Positions 36,118 to 45,542 are shown, numbered from the stretch's first letter. The stretch is DNA of 64,000 nucleotides from Candidatus Rhodoferax randersensis (GCA_016718155.1 JADKEH010000041.1:54671-118670); one strand, 5' to 3'. The notes: generated by a model not told the origin, from the letters alone. Program-made: numbers and translations.

Positions 36118-36325
36118 AACAGGGGGCGCCCCTTCGGGGAAAAACGAAGAGCGGGGGCGCCCGGGATTCCCTTTTCTTCGGGGGGTTTGGGGGGGCGGGG
36201 GGGGGGCGGCCCCCCCCCCCCGGGGAAACTCCCTCCGGGGGGGGCTTCCCCCCTGCCGGGGTCTCGGCCTGCGGGGGGGGGGGGGGCGTGGGGCGGCCCC
36301 CCCCGGGGCGTTCCGAAAGCCTCCG
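36118..36325. other. G/C-homopolymer tract in the tRNA array, likely artefact
   Basis: About 200 bases of long G and C runs replace array sequence between tRNA-Ser and the next tRNA fragments. Same character as 15654-15843. One or more tRNAs may be hidden or destroyed here. Confidence 0.6.
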
Positions 36326-36398
36326 GCCATAGTGATTTGCCCGATGGCGGAACGTGTCGCAAGACGCAGGCTCGAAATGCCCGACACCCAGAGGCATT

Positions 36399-36677
36399 GC
36401 CCGGTGGCGGAATCGGTAGACGCGCTGCTTCAGTCAGTGCCTTCGGGCGTGAAGCCACGGTTCAAGCGATCCAAGGTGTCAGTTTCGGGGTTTACGCTGG
36501 GAAGCGCCTTGCACGAAAGGTCTGGTTCGAAGCCAACACCTTTGTCCAAGTCTTTTGAGAGAGCACTCCAGAGAGTTCGGGAACTTTCGCGGGTTCGGAT
36601 AACCCCGCCAGCCCGGGGCAAGGAAATTGGCCATCTTTAGAAGCCGAGCTTTTGCGGGTTCGAGTCCCGCCCGGCCA
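36399..36677 (+). tRNA. Degenerate tRNA fragments (Leu-like 5' part and an unassigned 3' part)
   Basis: GCCCGGTGGCGGAATCGG with TAGACGC (36399 on) is the conserved start of tRNA-Leu, with a TTCAG loop suggesting CAG, but no matching 3' end follows. A T arm GCGGG-TTCGAGT-CCCGC with CCGGCCA ends at 36677. A further Leu-like D arm (GATGGCGGAACG) lies at 36343-36354. These are fragments or badly sequenced genes. Confidence 0.4.
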
Positions 36678-36699
36678 AGCGCAGACAAACAGGGATCCG

Positions 36700-36781
36700 C
36701 ATCTCCTGGTAGCTCAACTGGCAGAGCATCGGTCTCCAAAAACGAAGGTTGAAGGGTTCGATTCAACTTCTCGGGATGTCA
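36700..36781 (+). tRNA. tRNA-Trp (CCA)-like
   Basis: Acceptor CATCTC/GGGATG, D arm TAGCTCAACTGGCAGAGCA, anticodon loop CTCCAAA, T arm TTGAA/TTCAA. The 3' end is TCA rather than CCA and the anticodon stem has a mismatch. Confidence 0.6.
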
Positions 36782-37088
36782 TTTTTCTCCCCCCCCGCCG
36801 TGCTCAGGTGGATAGAGGCCCGAAAGCTACCGGCCGTCGGACGTCCAAGTGTCCAGGAGGGGCTGTCACTCAATTCACCCCACCACAGGAGCCGCGTCGC
36901 TATCAAGACATCTTCCATTCCGACTCTCACGCGGCCAGACCCGTCGGTTCCGATACCGCGGTTGCGCGCCATCGACTGGCAGCGCTTGTCAGCGCCCGGC
37001 GCCGCGTTCGAACGCCCGCCCATACGCGATGAAGCCGAGGTCGACTTGGCACAACGCGTCTGCGTATGTCCGGCGAGTGGTGTCACTT

Positions 37089-37164
37089 TTGTCGCGTAGC
37101 TCAGTGGTAGAGCACCGTCTCGATAAGGCGGCTGTCGCTGGTTTGATTCCAACCGTGGCAACCA
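37089..37164 (+). tRNA. tRNA-Ile (GAT)
   Basis: Acceptor TTGTCGC/GTGGCAA with wobble pairs, D arm TAGCTCAGTGGTAGAGCA, anticodon loop TCGATAA in CCGTC/GGCGG, CCA encoded. Confidence 0.78.
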
Positions 37165-37171
37165 AATCAGC

Positions 37172-37246
37172 GGTGATTCGTGGTGAGTGGTAGCACGCCT
37201 GTCCGAGAAACAGGAGACCAGGGTTCGATTCTCCGACTCACCCCCA
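37172..37246 (+). tRNA. tRNA-like gene, anticodon uncertain (GAG by position)
   Basis: Acceptor GGTGATT/ACTCACC with one mismatch, D stem GTG/CAC, anticodon stem CCTGT/ACAGG enclosing CCGAGAA, CCA encoded. Position gives GAG (Leu) but the body is class I-like and base 33 is C, so the identity is doubtful. Confidence 0.5.
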
Positions 37247-37255
37247 AACATTACA

Positions 37256-37339
37256 GCCCGATTGGCGAAACTGGCAGACGCAACGGGCTCAAACAGCATG
37301 ACTTCCGGCATACAGGCCCCGAGCCTGTGTCGGGCACCA
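37256..37339 (+). tRNA. tRNA-Leu (CAA)-like
   Basis: Acceptor GCCCGAT/GTCGGGC, the D arm TTGGCGAAACTGGCAGACGC typical of tRNA-Leu, anticodon loop CTCAAAC, CCA encoded. The anticodon stem 3' side and the T arm are irregular. Last member of the array. Confidence 0.65.
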
Positions 37340-37383
37340 TCACCCAGACACGAGACGCCACTTGTGGCGAAAAGGACACCACC

Positions 37384-37936
37384 ATGCAACGCGTGCTGCA
37401 GCTCGACATCCAGGGCACCCCTCAGCCCTCGATCACCTCAGGAGGACGCTGCGACCACTCCGCCACCGGTGCCGTCGCTGGGAGGACGGCTCCGGCCCTG
37501 GCGACATTGCGCGGTGGCTGGAACGTACAGTCGGGCCGACAATCCACAAATCGTTGTGCACCCGATCGTCGCCTTGCGCGGCATGTGCGCGGCGCTTTAT
37601 TCGATGTTCTCGACTGTCACCAAAGCCAAGTTGCTGGTTCGGGATCGGTGCACCTGTACTACTGCGCCCAAATCTTCCTTGAGCGTGATTTGCGGTCGAA
37701 CACATCGTGCCGGACTCGCGGGGCGGGCCGTACGACTGGATGAACCTGTAGCGCAGCGTGCTCGGTCTGTAATGCTCGCAAGGCAAATCGGACGCCGGAC
37801 GAGGCAAAGAATGGCGCTGGTCTACCTGCCTATGTGCCCAACCGTTACGAGGCCTTTCTGCTGGAGGGCGCAATGTCAGGGCCGACGTGCACGAGTGGTT
37901 GGTGGCGCGTGGCCAAAGGGATCCAGACTGAACTAA
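37384..37936 (+). pseudogene. HNH endonuclease, frameshifted
   Basis: Pieces in all three frames follow each other like one gene. MQRVLQLDIQGTP at 37384 is followed by TLRGGWNVQSGRQS, AKLLVRDRCTC, then TSCRTRGAGRTTG-type fragments and finally MALVYLP and PKGSRLN. With five or so single-base corrections this reads as an HNH nuclease of about 175 residues (CxYC zinc pair, EHI/RGG core, ACRxCN). The protein motifs survive while the frame breaks every 60-100 bases, which fits sequencing indels better than long decay. It directly follows the tRNA array. Confidence 0.65.
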
Positions 37937-37984
37937 AGCGGCGACTCGAAAGGGTCGGCGTTCCTGTTTGCGGAGAACAGGGTT

Positions 37985-38050
37985 GCAGGATGGCGCTCCG
38001 TCATGGTGGGTGAGTCCAGGAGTATCGGTCAAATGCAGTCGGCAGGTGGG
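37985..38050. repeat. Partial interior of the IS21-like miniature element
   Basis: GGATGGCGCTCCG and ATGGTGGGT, then AAATGCAGTCGGCAGGTGGG resemble the right half of the 45387 copy, with about 17 extra bases. Neither inverted end is clear. Confidence 0.45.
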
Positions 38051-38149
38051 GTCCGGTCAAGAAGACCGGCCCAAACCGGGTTTCGACCGCCCTGCAGCCT
38101 ATAAACTGGGCGACGCGTCTTTTCGCCCTAAACCCCATAAGGACTCCCC

Positions 38150-38736
38150 AGCCCCACCTCTCTCCCCTATTCCTGGCCGATATCAAGGAAGACGACATCC
38201 GCGGGCGTTTCGAGCATTACAAAACGCGCGGTTTTACGCTCAACAGCATCATGACCCTGTGCGACGGCCCAACATCGTGCGAGCCTTCATGGCGCTGAAC
38301 CAAGCGGTGCTGTACGAAGTGACAGCTCGAGGAAACCAAGATGCTGGTCAGCCTGGCCAGTAGTTACGCGGCCGGCTGGCTTTACACGCCAGTCGCACGC
38401 GACCAACCTGGCCAGCATCTACAAGGCGTCGGACGCAAAGCTTGCCGCGCTGTGGGACTTCCGAGAACAGCGCGCTGTTTACCGCGGAGCGCGCTCGCCA
38501 TCAGCCTGGCCCTGAAGGCCGGCAAGGTGTCTAACGAGGCGACGCCATGCGGACTTTGACGAGATGAAGAAGCACTACAACGACGAGCAGATTGTCGAGA
38601 TCGTCGCGGCCATCGCCCTGTTCGGCTACCTGAACCGCTGGAACGACACGATGGCCACTACCCTCGAACCCTGGCCGCCGAAGTGGCCGAGCGCGCGATC
38701 GGGGCCGTGGGGTGGGAGACGGGAAAACACGGCTGA
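38150..38736 (+). pseudogene. Carboxymuconolactone decarboxylase/AhpD-family protein, frameshifted
   Basis: Successive frames give LADIKEDDIRGRFEHYKTRG, FMALNQAVLYE, MLVSLASSYAAGW, HATNLASIYKAS, ISLALKAGKVSNEAT, FDEMKKHYNDEQIVEIV, AAIALFGYLNRWNDTMATTL and VGWETGKHG. That order is typical of the CMD/alkylhydroperoxidase family. The CxxC-type site region (AAGW...) is damaged by an indel. A TGA at 38734-38736 ends the gene. At least five frameshifts prevent expression as written. Confidence 0.65.
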
Positions 38737-38809
38737 CAGGGTGAGGATGCGACCTCATGGCTTTGGCGCCGATGCGTTTTGGATCACTCTTTCGATCACA
38801 GACGCCTAG

Positions 38810-39375
38810 CTTGACGTCCAATGCGCAGGCGAGTGGCGTGACCAAAGGCGCTGAGATCGGAGTTCTGAGCCGTTGCCATGTGAGGCCGGAAGCGGTTTAG
38901 CCCTTGCGAAACAACCGGTTGTACTCGAACGGCCGAACAATCGTCGCGGTGATTCGCCGGGCGAGTGGATGCAAGGGGATTGATCAAAGCTGCACGCTCT
39001 TCTGGCACGATCACTGAAGGCACGAGCAGAGTGGTGATCGCAGTGACGGAGCCAGGCCGCACCAATCTTGATGCTACCCTTGCCGGCAGGTATTGCAGAC
39101 CAAGTTATCGGGAGTGTCGAGACATCCAGCTCCTCCCGGCCCTCCAAACAGCAGCCGGTATGTCCATGCGGACAAAAACGATCAAGCGGAAGGCCGGCGT
39201 CGTCAACATGCGGCGGTCTCCAAAACTGGCGATGGCAATCGTCGGCGCCGAATGAAGGACAGCCTGCTTTACCTCGTTCCAGCGACCTGGGTACACTGGC
39301 GGCGCCGAGGCCGCTTAGGTCATCTGCGCTGCCGCAGGTTCGGGTGTCGGCGGCAATCCGCCAAAGAATCACTGA
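38810..39375 (-). pseudogene. RES-domain toxin, frameshifted
   Basis: A minus-strand frame reads TTLLVPSVIVPEERAALINP, the conserved RES-domain core (VPSxVVPEExNxLLNP), within broken flanking frames. RES toxins degrade NAD+ and pair with Xre/ParS-type antitoxins; a matching antitoxin remnant lies directly upstream at 39380-39870. The N-terminal part is only recognisable in fragments. Confidence 0.5.
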
Positions 39376-39379
39376 AACG

Positions 39380-39870
39380 CTCCGCTTTCAATCGCTCCAG
39401 AATTTGGACACAACCTCAATTCCGGTCGGGGTATCAGTCAGATCGGCCGGTTTACGACCACCCAGGGCGGGTTGCGGGCGTTTCAAGCCAGTGTCAAGCC
39501 ATTTTGCTGGTCGAAATTCTCTTGCGCCGGCGGCAGTCGAGGGTTCGCAATGATCGCCTGCGCCGTACTGAAAGCTTTGCACCACCGATGGCCGCCTGCC
39601 CCCGCTGCCACCGGACATTCGCCGGTGGCGACTTCTTTTCTGCCGTGGCGCCCGGGACGCCAAGCATAGTGAAAACTCGCGCCGCTGGCATTTCCAAGCG
39701 GTTTGGATAGATCCTTCAAGAAGTAGCGCGCAACACCCGTTCGCTCGGCCTCACAAGTTCCATGGGCGTTGCGTTGTTGAAAACCTGCCGCACGAAATCG
39801 TCGACACCTTTGCGTGGGTAGTAGCTCACGGCAGCACCGAACCCCGCGGCATGCCCAATTCGACTTGTCG
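39380..39870 (-). pseudogene. Xre/MbcA/ParS-type antitoxin, frameshifted
   Basis: Frames in order on the minus strand give GVDDFVRQVFNNATPMELV, ARVFTMLGVPGATAEKKS and LDTGLKRPQPALGGRKPADL with TPTGIEVV. The last piece is the diagnostic NPALGGxxPxxLLxTxxG end of ParS/MbcA antitoxins. Several single-base shifts separate the pieces. It precedes the RES remnant, the normal order of such an operon. Confidence 0.6.
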
Positions 39871-40095
39871 CCAATTTGGCCCGCCGCAACGGCGCCCGGC
39901 GCGGTAGCGCGCGGTGGCGATTCCTGCCTTGGCCCAAATAGGGCGCGTTGAGTTGCTCTTCACACGCGCGGTGGCGCTCATAGTGCGCCATGTCTGGTTT
40001 GAGGGCTAATATGATCTCGTTCTGGGACTAGTGCCACATCCAACGGTAAACCGGAGTATTCCGCGTGGGTCGGTAATCAAGCCAGGCACCGACAT

Positions 40096-40214
40096 TGTCG
40101 ACGCCGACGTCAAACTGATCCTGCCGATTCGCTGACCCTTCCAGGGTCCCGAAATCGTTTCTGGGTGCGGGATGGGGCTCCGTGACTGGTGGGTCAAAAT
40201 CGTCGGCGCCTACA
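40096..40214. mobile_element. IS21-like miniature element, shorter copy (119 bp)
   Basis: Starts TGTCGACGCCGACGTCAAAC and ends AATCGTCGGCGCCTACA. The interior shares GAAATCGTTTCTGGGTGCGG and GGTGGGTCAAAAT with the other copies but lacks about 30 bases. Confidence 0.65.
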
Positions 40215-41085
40215 AAGCTACTCCCTCAGAAACTCGTATCCGATGACGCGGCGGGTCAATTTTTCCTCTGATGAATACAGCATCTTCTCCGTTTTCAACA
40301 AACTGACAAGAAAATTCTCCGCCACGCCAGTCTGCGACCCTCGCACCGCGCCGCACCGCTGCCAGCTCTAACGCGCCGCATTCTTCGCGGCGGAGTTTGT
40401 TCACTGACCAACAGCGACTGGCTCGGGCTCCACAAAGCCGTAGTTCTTGCCCTCGGGCTTGCCCTGTTGCGCCAGCAGCCTCGTGGCGGGGGCTTTGAGG
40501 TCGATCTCAGCGGTGACACACCTGACTTCCTGATGGCGGCGAGCCTGCCCGCCGTGGTGGCGCCGATCAAGCCGCTGACTCGGATGCGCTGGTGCTCGAT
40601 GAAATGCAGGCGGCGTTCACTTTACCACTGAGCAGACTGCGCCAATGGCGCAGGAAGTCAGGCGCTACACACGGTGCCCACGTGTTGGGTACACCTGCGG
40701 ACCACGACAAGGCGGCCAACCTGCACAAGTCGCGAGGGTCCGATCTGGTCGGGCCAAAGGAGAATTTCTTGCGTGGCGAAGCGCCTCCGAGGTGGCTTGG
40801 AAAAATCAGGCGCGCAACGTGTCTCCGGACGATCTGGTGACGGTAGTACCGATGGCGATGCCCGATCTCAGACTTCCACCCGGCAACATGCTGGCGTTGA
40901 GTTCAAGGGCCGCGCATGACCTGTCCTACGAGGACTTACTGGTATGCGAGAACCTGGAGCCGCTGCTGCAACTGCACACCCACGAATGGTTGGCTGAGCC
41001 CACTCGTGGACGAGACCGACTTTGGCGTTGTTTCGTGGTGCGCCGGGCTACCACGGTGTCTCTCGTTGCCTCTCGCATCTGGGGG
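40215..41085. other. Broken coding sequence, family not recognised
   Basis: On the plus strand several frames show protein-like stretches in order (for example TRCPRVGYTCG, NVSPDDLVTVV, DLSYEDLLVCENLEPLLQLH), suggesting one frameshifted gene at about 40590-41090. On the minus strand at 40400-40500 a short stretch (EIDLKAPATRLLAQQGKPEG) may be the end of another gene. I cannot assign either. Confidence 0.35.
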
Positions 41086-41089
41086 CGAG

Positions 41090-42640
41090 TCAGTGTCGCG
41101 GGTGATCAGCCGCCAGTCGAAATGCCGATTTCATTCCGCGCCTGTTCGCGCCCTTGGGGATACCCAGTTCAGCGGCGACTGCCGCCATAAGTTCTCTCAC
41201 TATCGCCTGACTTGTCTGAATAATCTCGGCAGCAGCCCTACGCGAGACTCGAAAGAATGGCGCTACGGATCGGGCTAAATCCAAGTCGATGGCGTTGTCG
41301 ACTTCACTGACATTGAGTTTTAGACCATGAACCCGGCTCTGAGTTCATGTCTTAAGGCGGCGGACAAACCCCAGCCCATGCCGGGACTAAGAGGAAACCG
41401 TGGTTGCGCAGGTGATCGTCGGTGTTCGACACCAGCATGTTGAACACGATGCGCGACCACAACTCGCGCAGGTCGGTGTCGGTGGGCGCCGACGATCCCG
41501 ATCACGCGCGCGATTTCCAGATAGCTTGCGCCGGTTGACGCGTCGTCGCCATCCTGGTGACCGGTGGAGTGTCATGGCCGAGGCAAAGTGCACCGCTTGT
41601 CGGTTGAGGTGCGGTCGAAGCGTTGCACAAGAAAGGTGTGGTGTGGGTTGGCAAAACGGCGAGCCAGGCCACGCGGCACTGACAAGCCGCACTTTCGCGC
41701 CAGTGTATGCACGATCATCTCCCATGCACCGACGTTGTGTTCATCGCGAATCCTGGGAAACTTAGCGATCCACAGGGTCCCGTCCGGGGCCATCACGCTG
41801 GCCTTCGGCCGCGCACCGCCCAGCGAGCCAGCGGGTGCGATCAACATTCGCAACCAATCATCGCCAGCCTCCGCGGTGTTCTGCTCGTCGCGCTCCAGCG
41901 CCAAGCTGCCGCTTCCAGCTCGCAAGTTGCACGAACGGTGGAGCGGCCACGTGATGCTGTGGTCGTCCAGGAAGTCCCCTGTGCATTCAGTCGAAAGCGT
42001 AGGGCACCGACGCGAAAGGCATCATGCACTCCCAACTGGTAGTCAGATTCGTGCAGGCTTGCGGCTTTATCGATCTGACCAGCGCGCTGTGCACGCTCAG
42101 ACGTCGACGCATCAGCATGCGCCCCCATCGGTCCGGACTGGCATCGGTGAAAACGCCGAAAGTGGAGTGACCCTGTGGTGGATGTTGACGACCTTGAAGT
42201 GGCCAATTCTGGGGTCAATTTGTACATTAGTGCCGGAGAGCAGGGCGGCCAAGTCGAATTCGAACGCGGGACTCGTTGGTTGCACCGCGCCTTATGTGCA
42301 GCAGACCAAGACGAATGGGTCGGCCTAGCCCGTCCCAATCCGCGGCGACGCCAAGTGGTTCGGCCATGTGTTACTGGCCGCTTGATTGGGGGCTCAACTT
42401 GGCGTCAATCTTGCGGCTCAACTCATCGGCGCTGACAAAGCCTCCCTGCTTGATCCAGTCCTGGGGGTTGGTCAGATTCGGAAGTAGCGTGTTCAGTTTT
42501 GGGACATGGGGCACCATCCGATCCACGTCCGCGGATTGTTTCCGCTGACGGCAAGCTGCTCGATTGGTGTTTCATCAGGGGCTTGTAACGTTTCTGCGCC
42601 TGCGCGGTGCGGTATTTCACCAGGTGCGGTTTGAACTACG
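41090..42640 (-). pseudogene. Second HipA-type toxin, frameshifted
   Basis: Minus-strand frames give, in order, AASLHESDYQLGVHDAF with RVGALRFRLN, then GSLGGARPKASV with TLWIAKFP (ATP loop), LVQRFDRTSTDKR, NTDDHLRNHG across two frames (catalytic motif), and ARSVAPFFRVSRRAAAEII at the end. All HipA landmarks are present but interrupted by many single-base shifts. Sequence differs clearly from the intact hipA at 25.1 kb, so this is an independent acquisition. Confidence 0.65.
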
Positions 42641-43065
42641 GTTTGGCGGATGCCGCAGGGCGAATCGTCAACACCCCGTGGAGGATTGCAGCGATCCCGC
42701 TGCCTGGAGTACGTCGTTGGCAGCTGTCTCGCCCCGCGCTGCGTCGCTCTGGGCTTCGACTGCTTGGTCTGTGCGGTGGCAAGTAAGCGTCCTGCAGCTC
42801 CCGACCCTGTGGGTCTGCTTTGCCGAGCAGATTGAGATCCTGTTCAATTCCAAGCGCCCGCATCACGGCCAAGTAGACCCAATCGGCTACCTGAGCTGCC
42901 GTGCTCAAGGCCGCGCAAGGTCATCGGTGACATGCGCCGGCGCGCTCTGCCACCTGTTTGGCAGGCAGGCGGCCGCAGGCGCAGCCGAACCAATCGCAAG
43001 CGTTCACCGAAGCGGATCAGCAATTCATCCGTAGACGGAAGTAAGGGGGCAGTTTTCTTAGCCAT
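42641..43065 (-). pseudogene. Second HipB-type antitoxin, frameshifted
   Basis: MAKKTAPLLPSTDELLIRFG at 43065 and ERLRLVRLRLR start an Xre-type domain. MSPMTLRGLEHGSSG, then YLAVMRALGIEQDLNLLG with KADPQGRELQDA complete it in other frames. It sits directly upstream of the HipA remnant, as in a normal hipBA operon. Confidence 0.6.
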
Positions 43066-43413
43066 ACAGACAATATTTTATCTCAAAGCAATTAAAAATA
43101 ACAAAATATTTACATTGTGAGAAATCGTAATCACACTAAAGCCGCACTTCAATTGCTCAAAGTGAGACGTAAAGCCAGAATAATTGCACGTTAACGGTCA
43201 AGGTGGCCGCCCAGTCAAACCATCTGCCGTCGAGCGGACCTGGTGCAACACCCGATCTCAAGTCCGCACTCGCCGCGAGGGAACGGCCAAGGTCTTCAGC
43301 GAAGTACCAGACTGTCGGCGCCGACACCCAATCGAAGCGTCCCGAGCCTTTGATGCTTTTCTTGCTAGGTGGGTAGAAACACTGTGCAAATATTGGCTTT
43401 CGACATATTCGAA

Positions 43414-43483
43414 GAGAAATACACTTCCTCAAAGGAAATGTATTTCTCTTAAGAGAAGTGTATTTCCTTGTTTGCGCTACAAT
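43414..43483 (+). promoter_or_regulatory. Three-box inverted-repeat operator with candidate -10, upstream of the nucleotidyltransferase gene
   Basis: Box 1 GAGAAATACACTTCCT (43414-43429), box 2 AGGAAATGTATTTCTC (43433-43448, inverse of box 1 with one mismatch) and box 3 AGAGAAGTGTATTTCCT (43452-43468, inverse orientation) stand in a row. A TACAAT follows at 43478-43483, seven bases before the ATG at 43490. The arrangement suggests cooperative autorepression by the winged-helix domain of the downstream protein. Confidence 0.5.
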
Positions 43484-43489
43484 GAACAC

Positions 43490-43948
43490 ATGCGTCCTTT
43501 GAAATCTCAAAGCTACCTGCGGTTTCCGCTTACCACTTATCTGGGCAACGAGGGTTCCGTAAGGCTGCTACGGGTGTTGTTTGCTCATGGAGGGCGTTGA
43601 GCGTGGCGCAATTGGCGCGGGACAGCGGACTGACCACCAGGGGGCCCGTCAAACTATTGAAAACTTGACGGGAAGTAAACTTTGAAACGGTTTGGTCAGT
43701 CGCGAGCGCAAGTGTTTTCGATAGATTTCCAAAATCCACTTGCGAATGCGCTGAAAGCCCTATTTAACAGCGAGCAGACCCACGGGGAGAACGTCGTAAG
43801 GGAGATACGTGAAGTATTGACCGCCACCGCGCAAGTCGAGTCCGCTTGGTACTATGGCAGTGCGGCGCGAGGTGACGACACTCAAAATAGTGACTTTGAC
43901 ATAGTTGTCCTTTCAAAGGAGGGAGAAGCTGACTCTGCAACTTTGTGA
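43490..43948 (+). pseudogene. Nucleotidyltransferase (MNT-like) with N-terminal winged helix, frameshifted
   Basis: The first frame (MRPLKSQSYLRFPLTTYLG, LLRVLFAHGG) continues in another as LSVAQLARDSGLTTRGPVKL and then, after a second shift, as LKRFGQSRAQVFSID. This is a winged helix-turn-helix of about 80 residues. The nucleotidyltransferase core YYGSAARGDDTQNSDFDIVV has the GS...DxD metal site intact. MNT proteins usually act as antitoxins that modify a HEPN partner; a HEPN-like frame follows. Two frameshifts at about 43590 and 43670 interrupt the gene. Confidence 0.6.
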
Positions 43949-44208
43949 TAGGCGCCATTGCATACGCTGACTGTGTAACGGCGAAGCGAGCAAGCGTCAT
44001 CAACCAACAAGACCATATGACTGCGTTGAAGCTTTTGCGCGAGGCAATGGGCGCTGCACTTCCTGCCGCTCAGGAAAACCGGTTCAGGCGCATATTGGGA
44101 AACAAAGATGCTTCGCAATATGGCGCACGAGCTGGTTCGACGTCCCAAGCACAGCGGCTATTGGGTGATTTGACCGAATTCGCGACTTGGGTTGAGGGAC
44201 AACTCTGA
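43945..44208 (+). pseudogene. HEPN-like partner of the nucleotidyltransferase, incomplete
   Basis: The frame overlaps the end of the nucleotidyltransferase and gives 87 residues with HMTALKLLREAMG, RFRRILGNKDASQYGARAG and AQRLLGDLTEFATWVEGQL. The arrangement of charged helices and the YGARAG turn is that of HEPN-domain proteins next to MNT genes. The normal N-terminal helix is missing, so this may be the C-terminal part of a fusion or a truncated toxin. Confidence 0.45.
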
Positions 44209-44285
44209 CGGCAGGCCTGACACTCTGGCCGCTCAATGTTGGCGCCAACATGGTGACAGCCTCCATCAAACAGTTCAGTGCCTGA

Positions 44286-45146
44286 ATGCGACCCTCCACC
44301 AAGCGCCATCCCGAATTCGACGCCGCCGCGGACTTTGCGTATCCGCAGCACCTGCGCGATGCCATGAATGACTTGCCGGCCGCGCCGGGGGTCTACATCT
44401 TTCACGGCGATTCAGAGATGCTGCCGCTGTACATCGGCAAGAGCGTCAACATTCGAAACCGGGTGCTGTCCCATCTCAGGAATGGAGAAGAGGCCCGCTT
44501 GCTGCGCCAGACCCGGCGTATCAGCCACATCCGCACCGCAGGGGAAGTCGGCGCACTGCTGCTCGAAGCCAGCCTGATCAAACAAAGGCAGCCGTTGTAC
44601 AACCAAAAACTGCGCCGCACCAAGCAGTTGTGCTCGTGGCTTCTGACCGACAGCGGCGCCCAGATCGTCTACTCACGGGACCTGAACTTTGCCACCGAGA
44701 AGGGCTTGTACGGACTGTTTTCCAGCAAACGCGCCGCACTGGAAGCGATGCGGGTGTTGGCGGACCAGCACCGGCTCTGCTATGGCGTGATAGGACTGGA
44801 AAAGCTCTCCCCCAACAAGCCGTGCTTTCGGTTCATGCTGCGCCAGTGCGCGGGGCCTGTTGTGGCCAGGGAAGAACGTGCCGCACACAATGCCCGACTC
44901 CAAACCAGCCTGGAGAGCATTCAAGTCCAATGCTGGCCATTTCCGGGCGCCATCGCACTGGTGGAGCGCTACAACGACGAAGTCCAGATGCATGTGATTG
45001 CCCAGTGGTGCTATCTGGGCAGCGTACAGGACCCCCAGGATGGGCAGGCGCTGGCCAGGCAGGCAGCAGGGTTTGATGCGGATGGCTACAAGATCCTGTG
45101 CCGACCGGTTCTGGGTGGCCAGGCAGAAATCATCCCCTTGTGGTGA
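44286..45146 (+). CDS. cho: Cho-type excinuclease (UvrC homologue, GIY-YIG nuclease)
   Basis: This 286-residue protein has an N-terminal GIY-YIG domain (about 32-115): PGVYIFHGDSEMLPLYIGKS, NIRNRVLSHLRNG, then GALLLEASLIKQRQPLYN. A Cho-specific C-terminal region follows (CYGVIGLEKLSPNKPCFRF). In E. coli, Cho cuts 3' to a lesion bound by UvrAB and is SOS-induced. Here it precedes a truncated umuC by seven bases, so the two formed a DNA-damage operon. The frame is intact, unlike the genes just upstream. Confidence 0.85.
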   Translation: MRPSTKRHPEFDAAADFAYPQHLRDAMNDLPAAPGVYIFHGDSEMLPLYIGKSVNIRNRVLSHLRNGEEARLLRQTRRISHIRTAGEVGALLLEASLIKQRQPLYNQKLRRTKQLCSWLLTDSGAQIVYSRDLNFATEKGLYGLFSSKRAALEAMRVLADQHRLCYGVIGLEKLSPNKPCFRFMLRQCAGPVVAREERAAHNARLQTSLESIQVQCWPFPGAIALVERYNDEVQMHVIAQWCYLGSVQDPQDGQALARQAAGFDADGYKILCRPVLGGQAEIIPLW

Positions 45147-45152
45147 GCGACC

Positions 45153-45386
45153 ATGTTTGCCTTGGTGGATGGGAACAACTTCTATGTAAGTTGCGAGCGA
45201 GTCTTTAGACCTAGCCTGAATAACCGGCCGGTGGTGGTGCTGTCCAACAACGATGGCTGCGCCATTGCCAGAAGCAATGAAGCCAAGGCACTGGGTATAG
45301 CCATGGGCGCGGCGTGGGTCTCGATCAAGCATCTCGCTGAAGATGCCGATTTGGTGGCCCTGTCAGCAAACTTTGGACTCTACGGC
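45153..45386 (+). pseudogene. umuC: umuC (DNA polymerase V catalytic subunit), N-terminal fragment
   Basis: The first 78 codons are a perfect Y-family polymerase start: MFALVDGNNFYVSCERVFRP, then PVVVLSNNDGCAIARSNEAK and MGAAWVSIKHL. They include the first catalytic Asp (VDGNNFY). At 45387 the gene is cut by a miniature element. Nothing after that element (45538 on) resembles the rest of UmuC, so about 340 codons, including the second catalytic acidic pair, are lost. The product would be inactive. No umuD is visible. Confidence 0.85.
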
Positions 45387-45537
45387 TGTTGGCGCCGACG
45401 TCAAACTGAACCAGGCGGCCGATTCTGCATAACCCGGCCAGGGAACCCTGAAGTCGTTTCTGGGTGCGGGATGGCGCTCCGTGATGGTGGGTCAGTCAAA
45501 TGTCGGCAGGTGGGCCAAAATCGTGCCGGCGCCTACA
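45387..45537. mobile_element. IS21-like miniature element, complete copy inside umuC (151 bp)
   Basis: The left end TGTTGGCGCCGACGTCAAAC and the right end GTGCCGGCGCCTACA are inverted repeats over about 12-14 bases. The interior holds CGTTTCTGGGTGCGGG and GATGGTGGGTCAGTCAAATG. No target-site duplication is visible, in line with the loss of the 3' part of umuC by a later or simultaneous deletion. Confidence 0.7.
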
Positions 45538-45542
45538 CGCTC

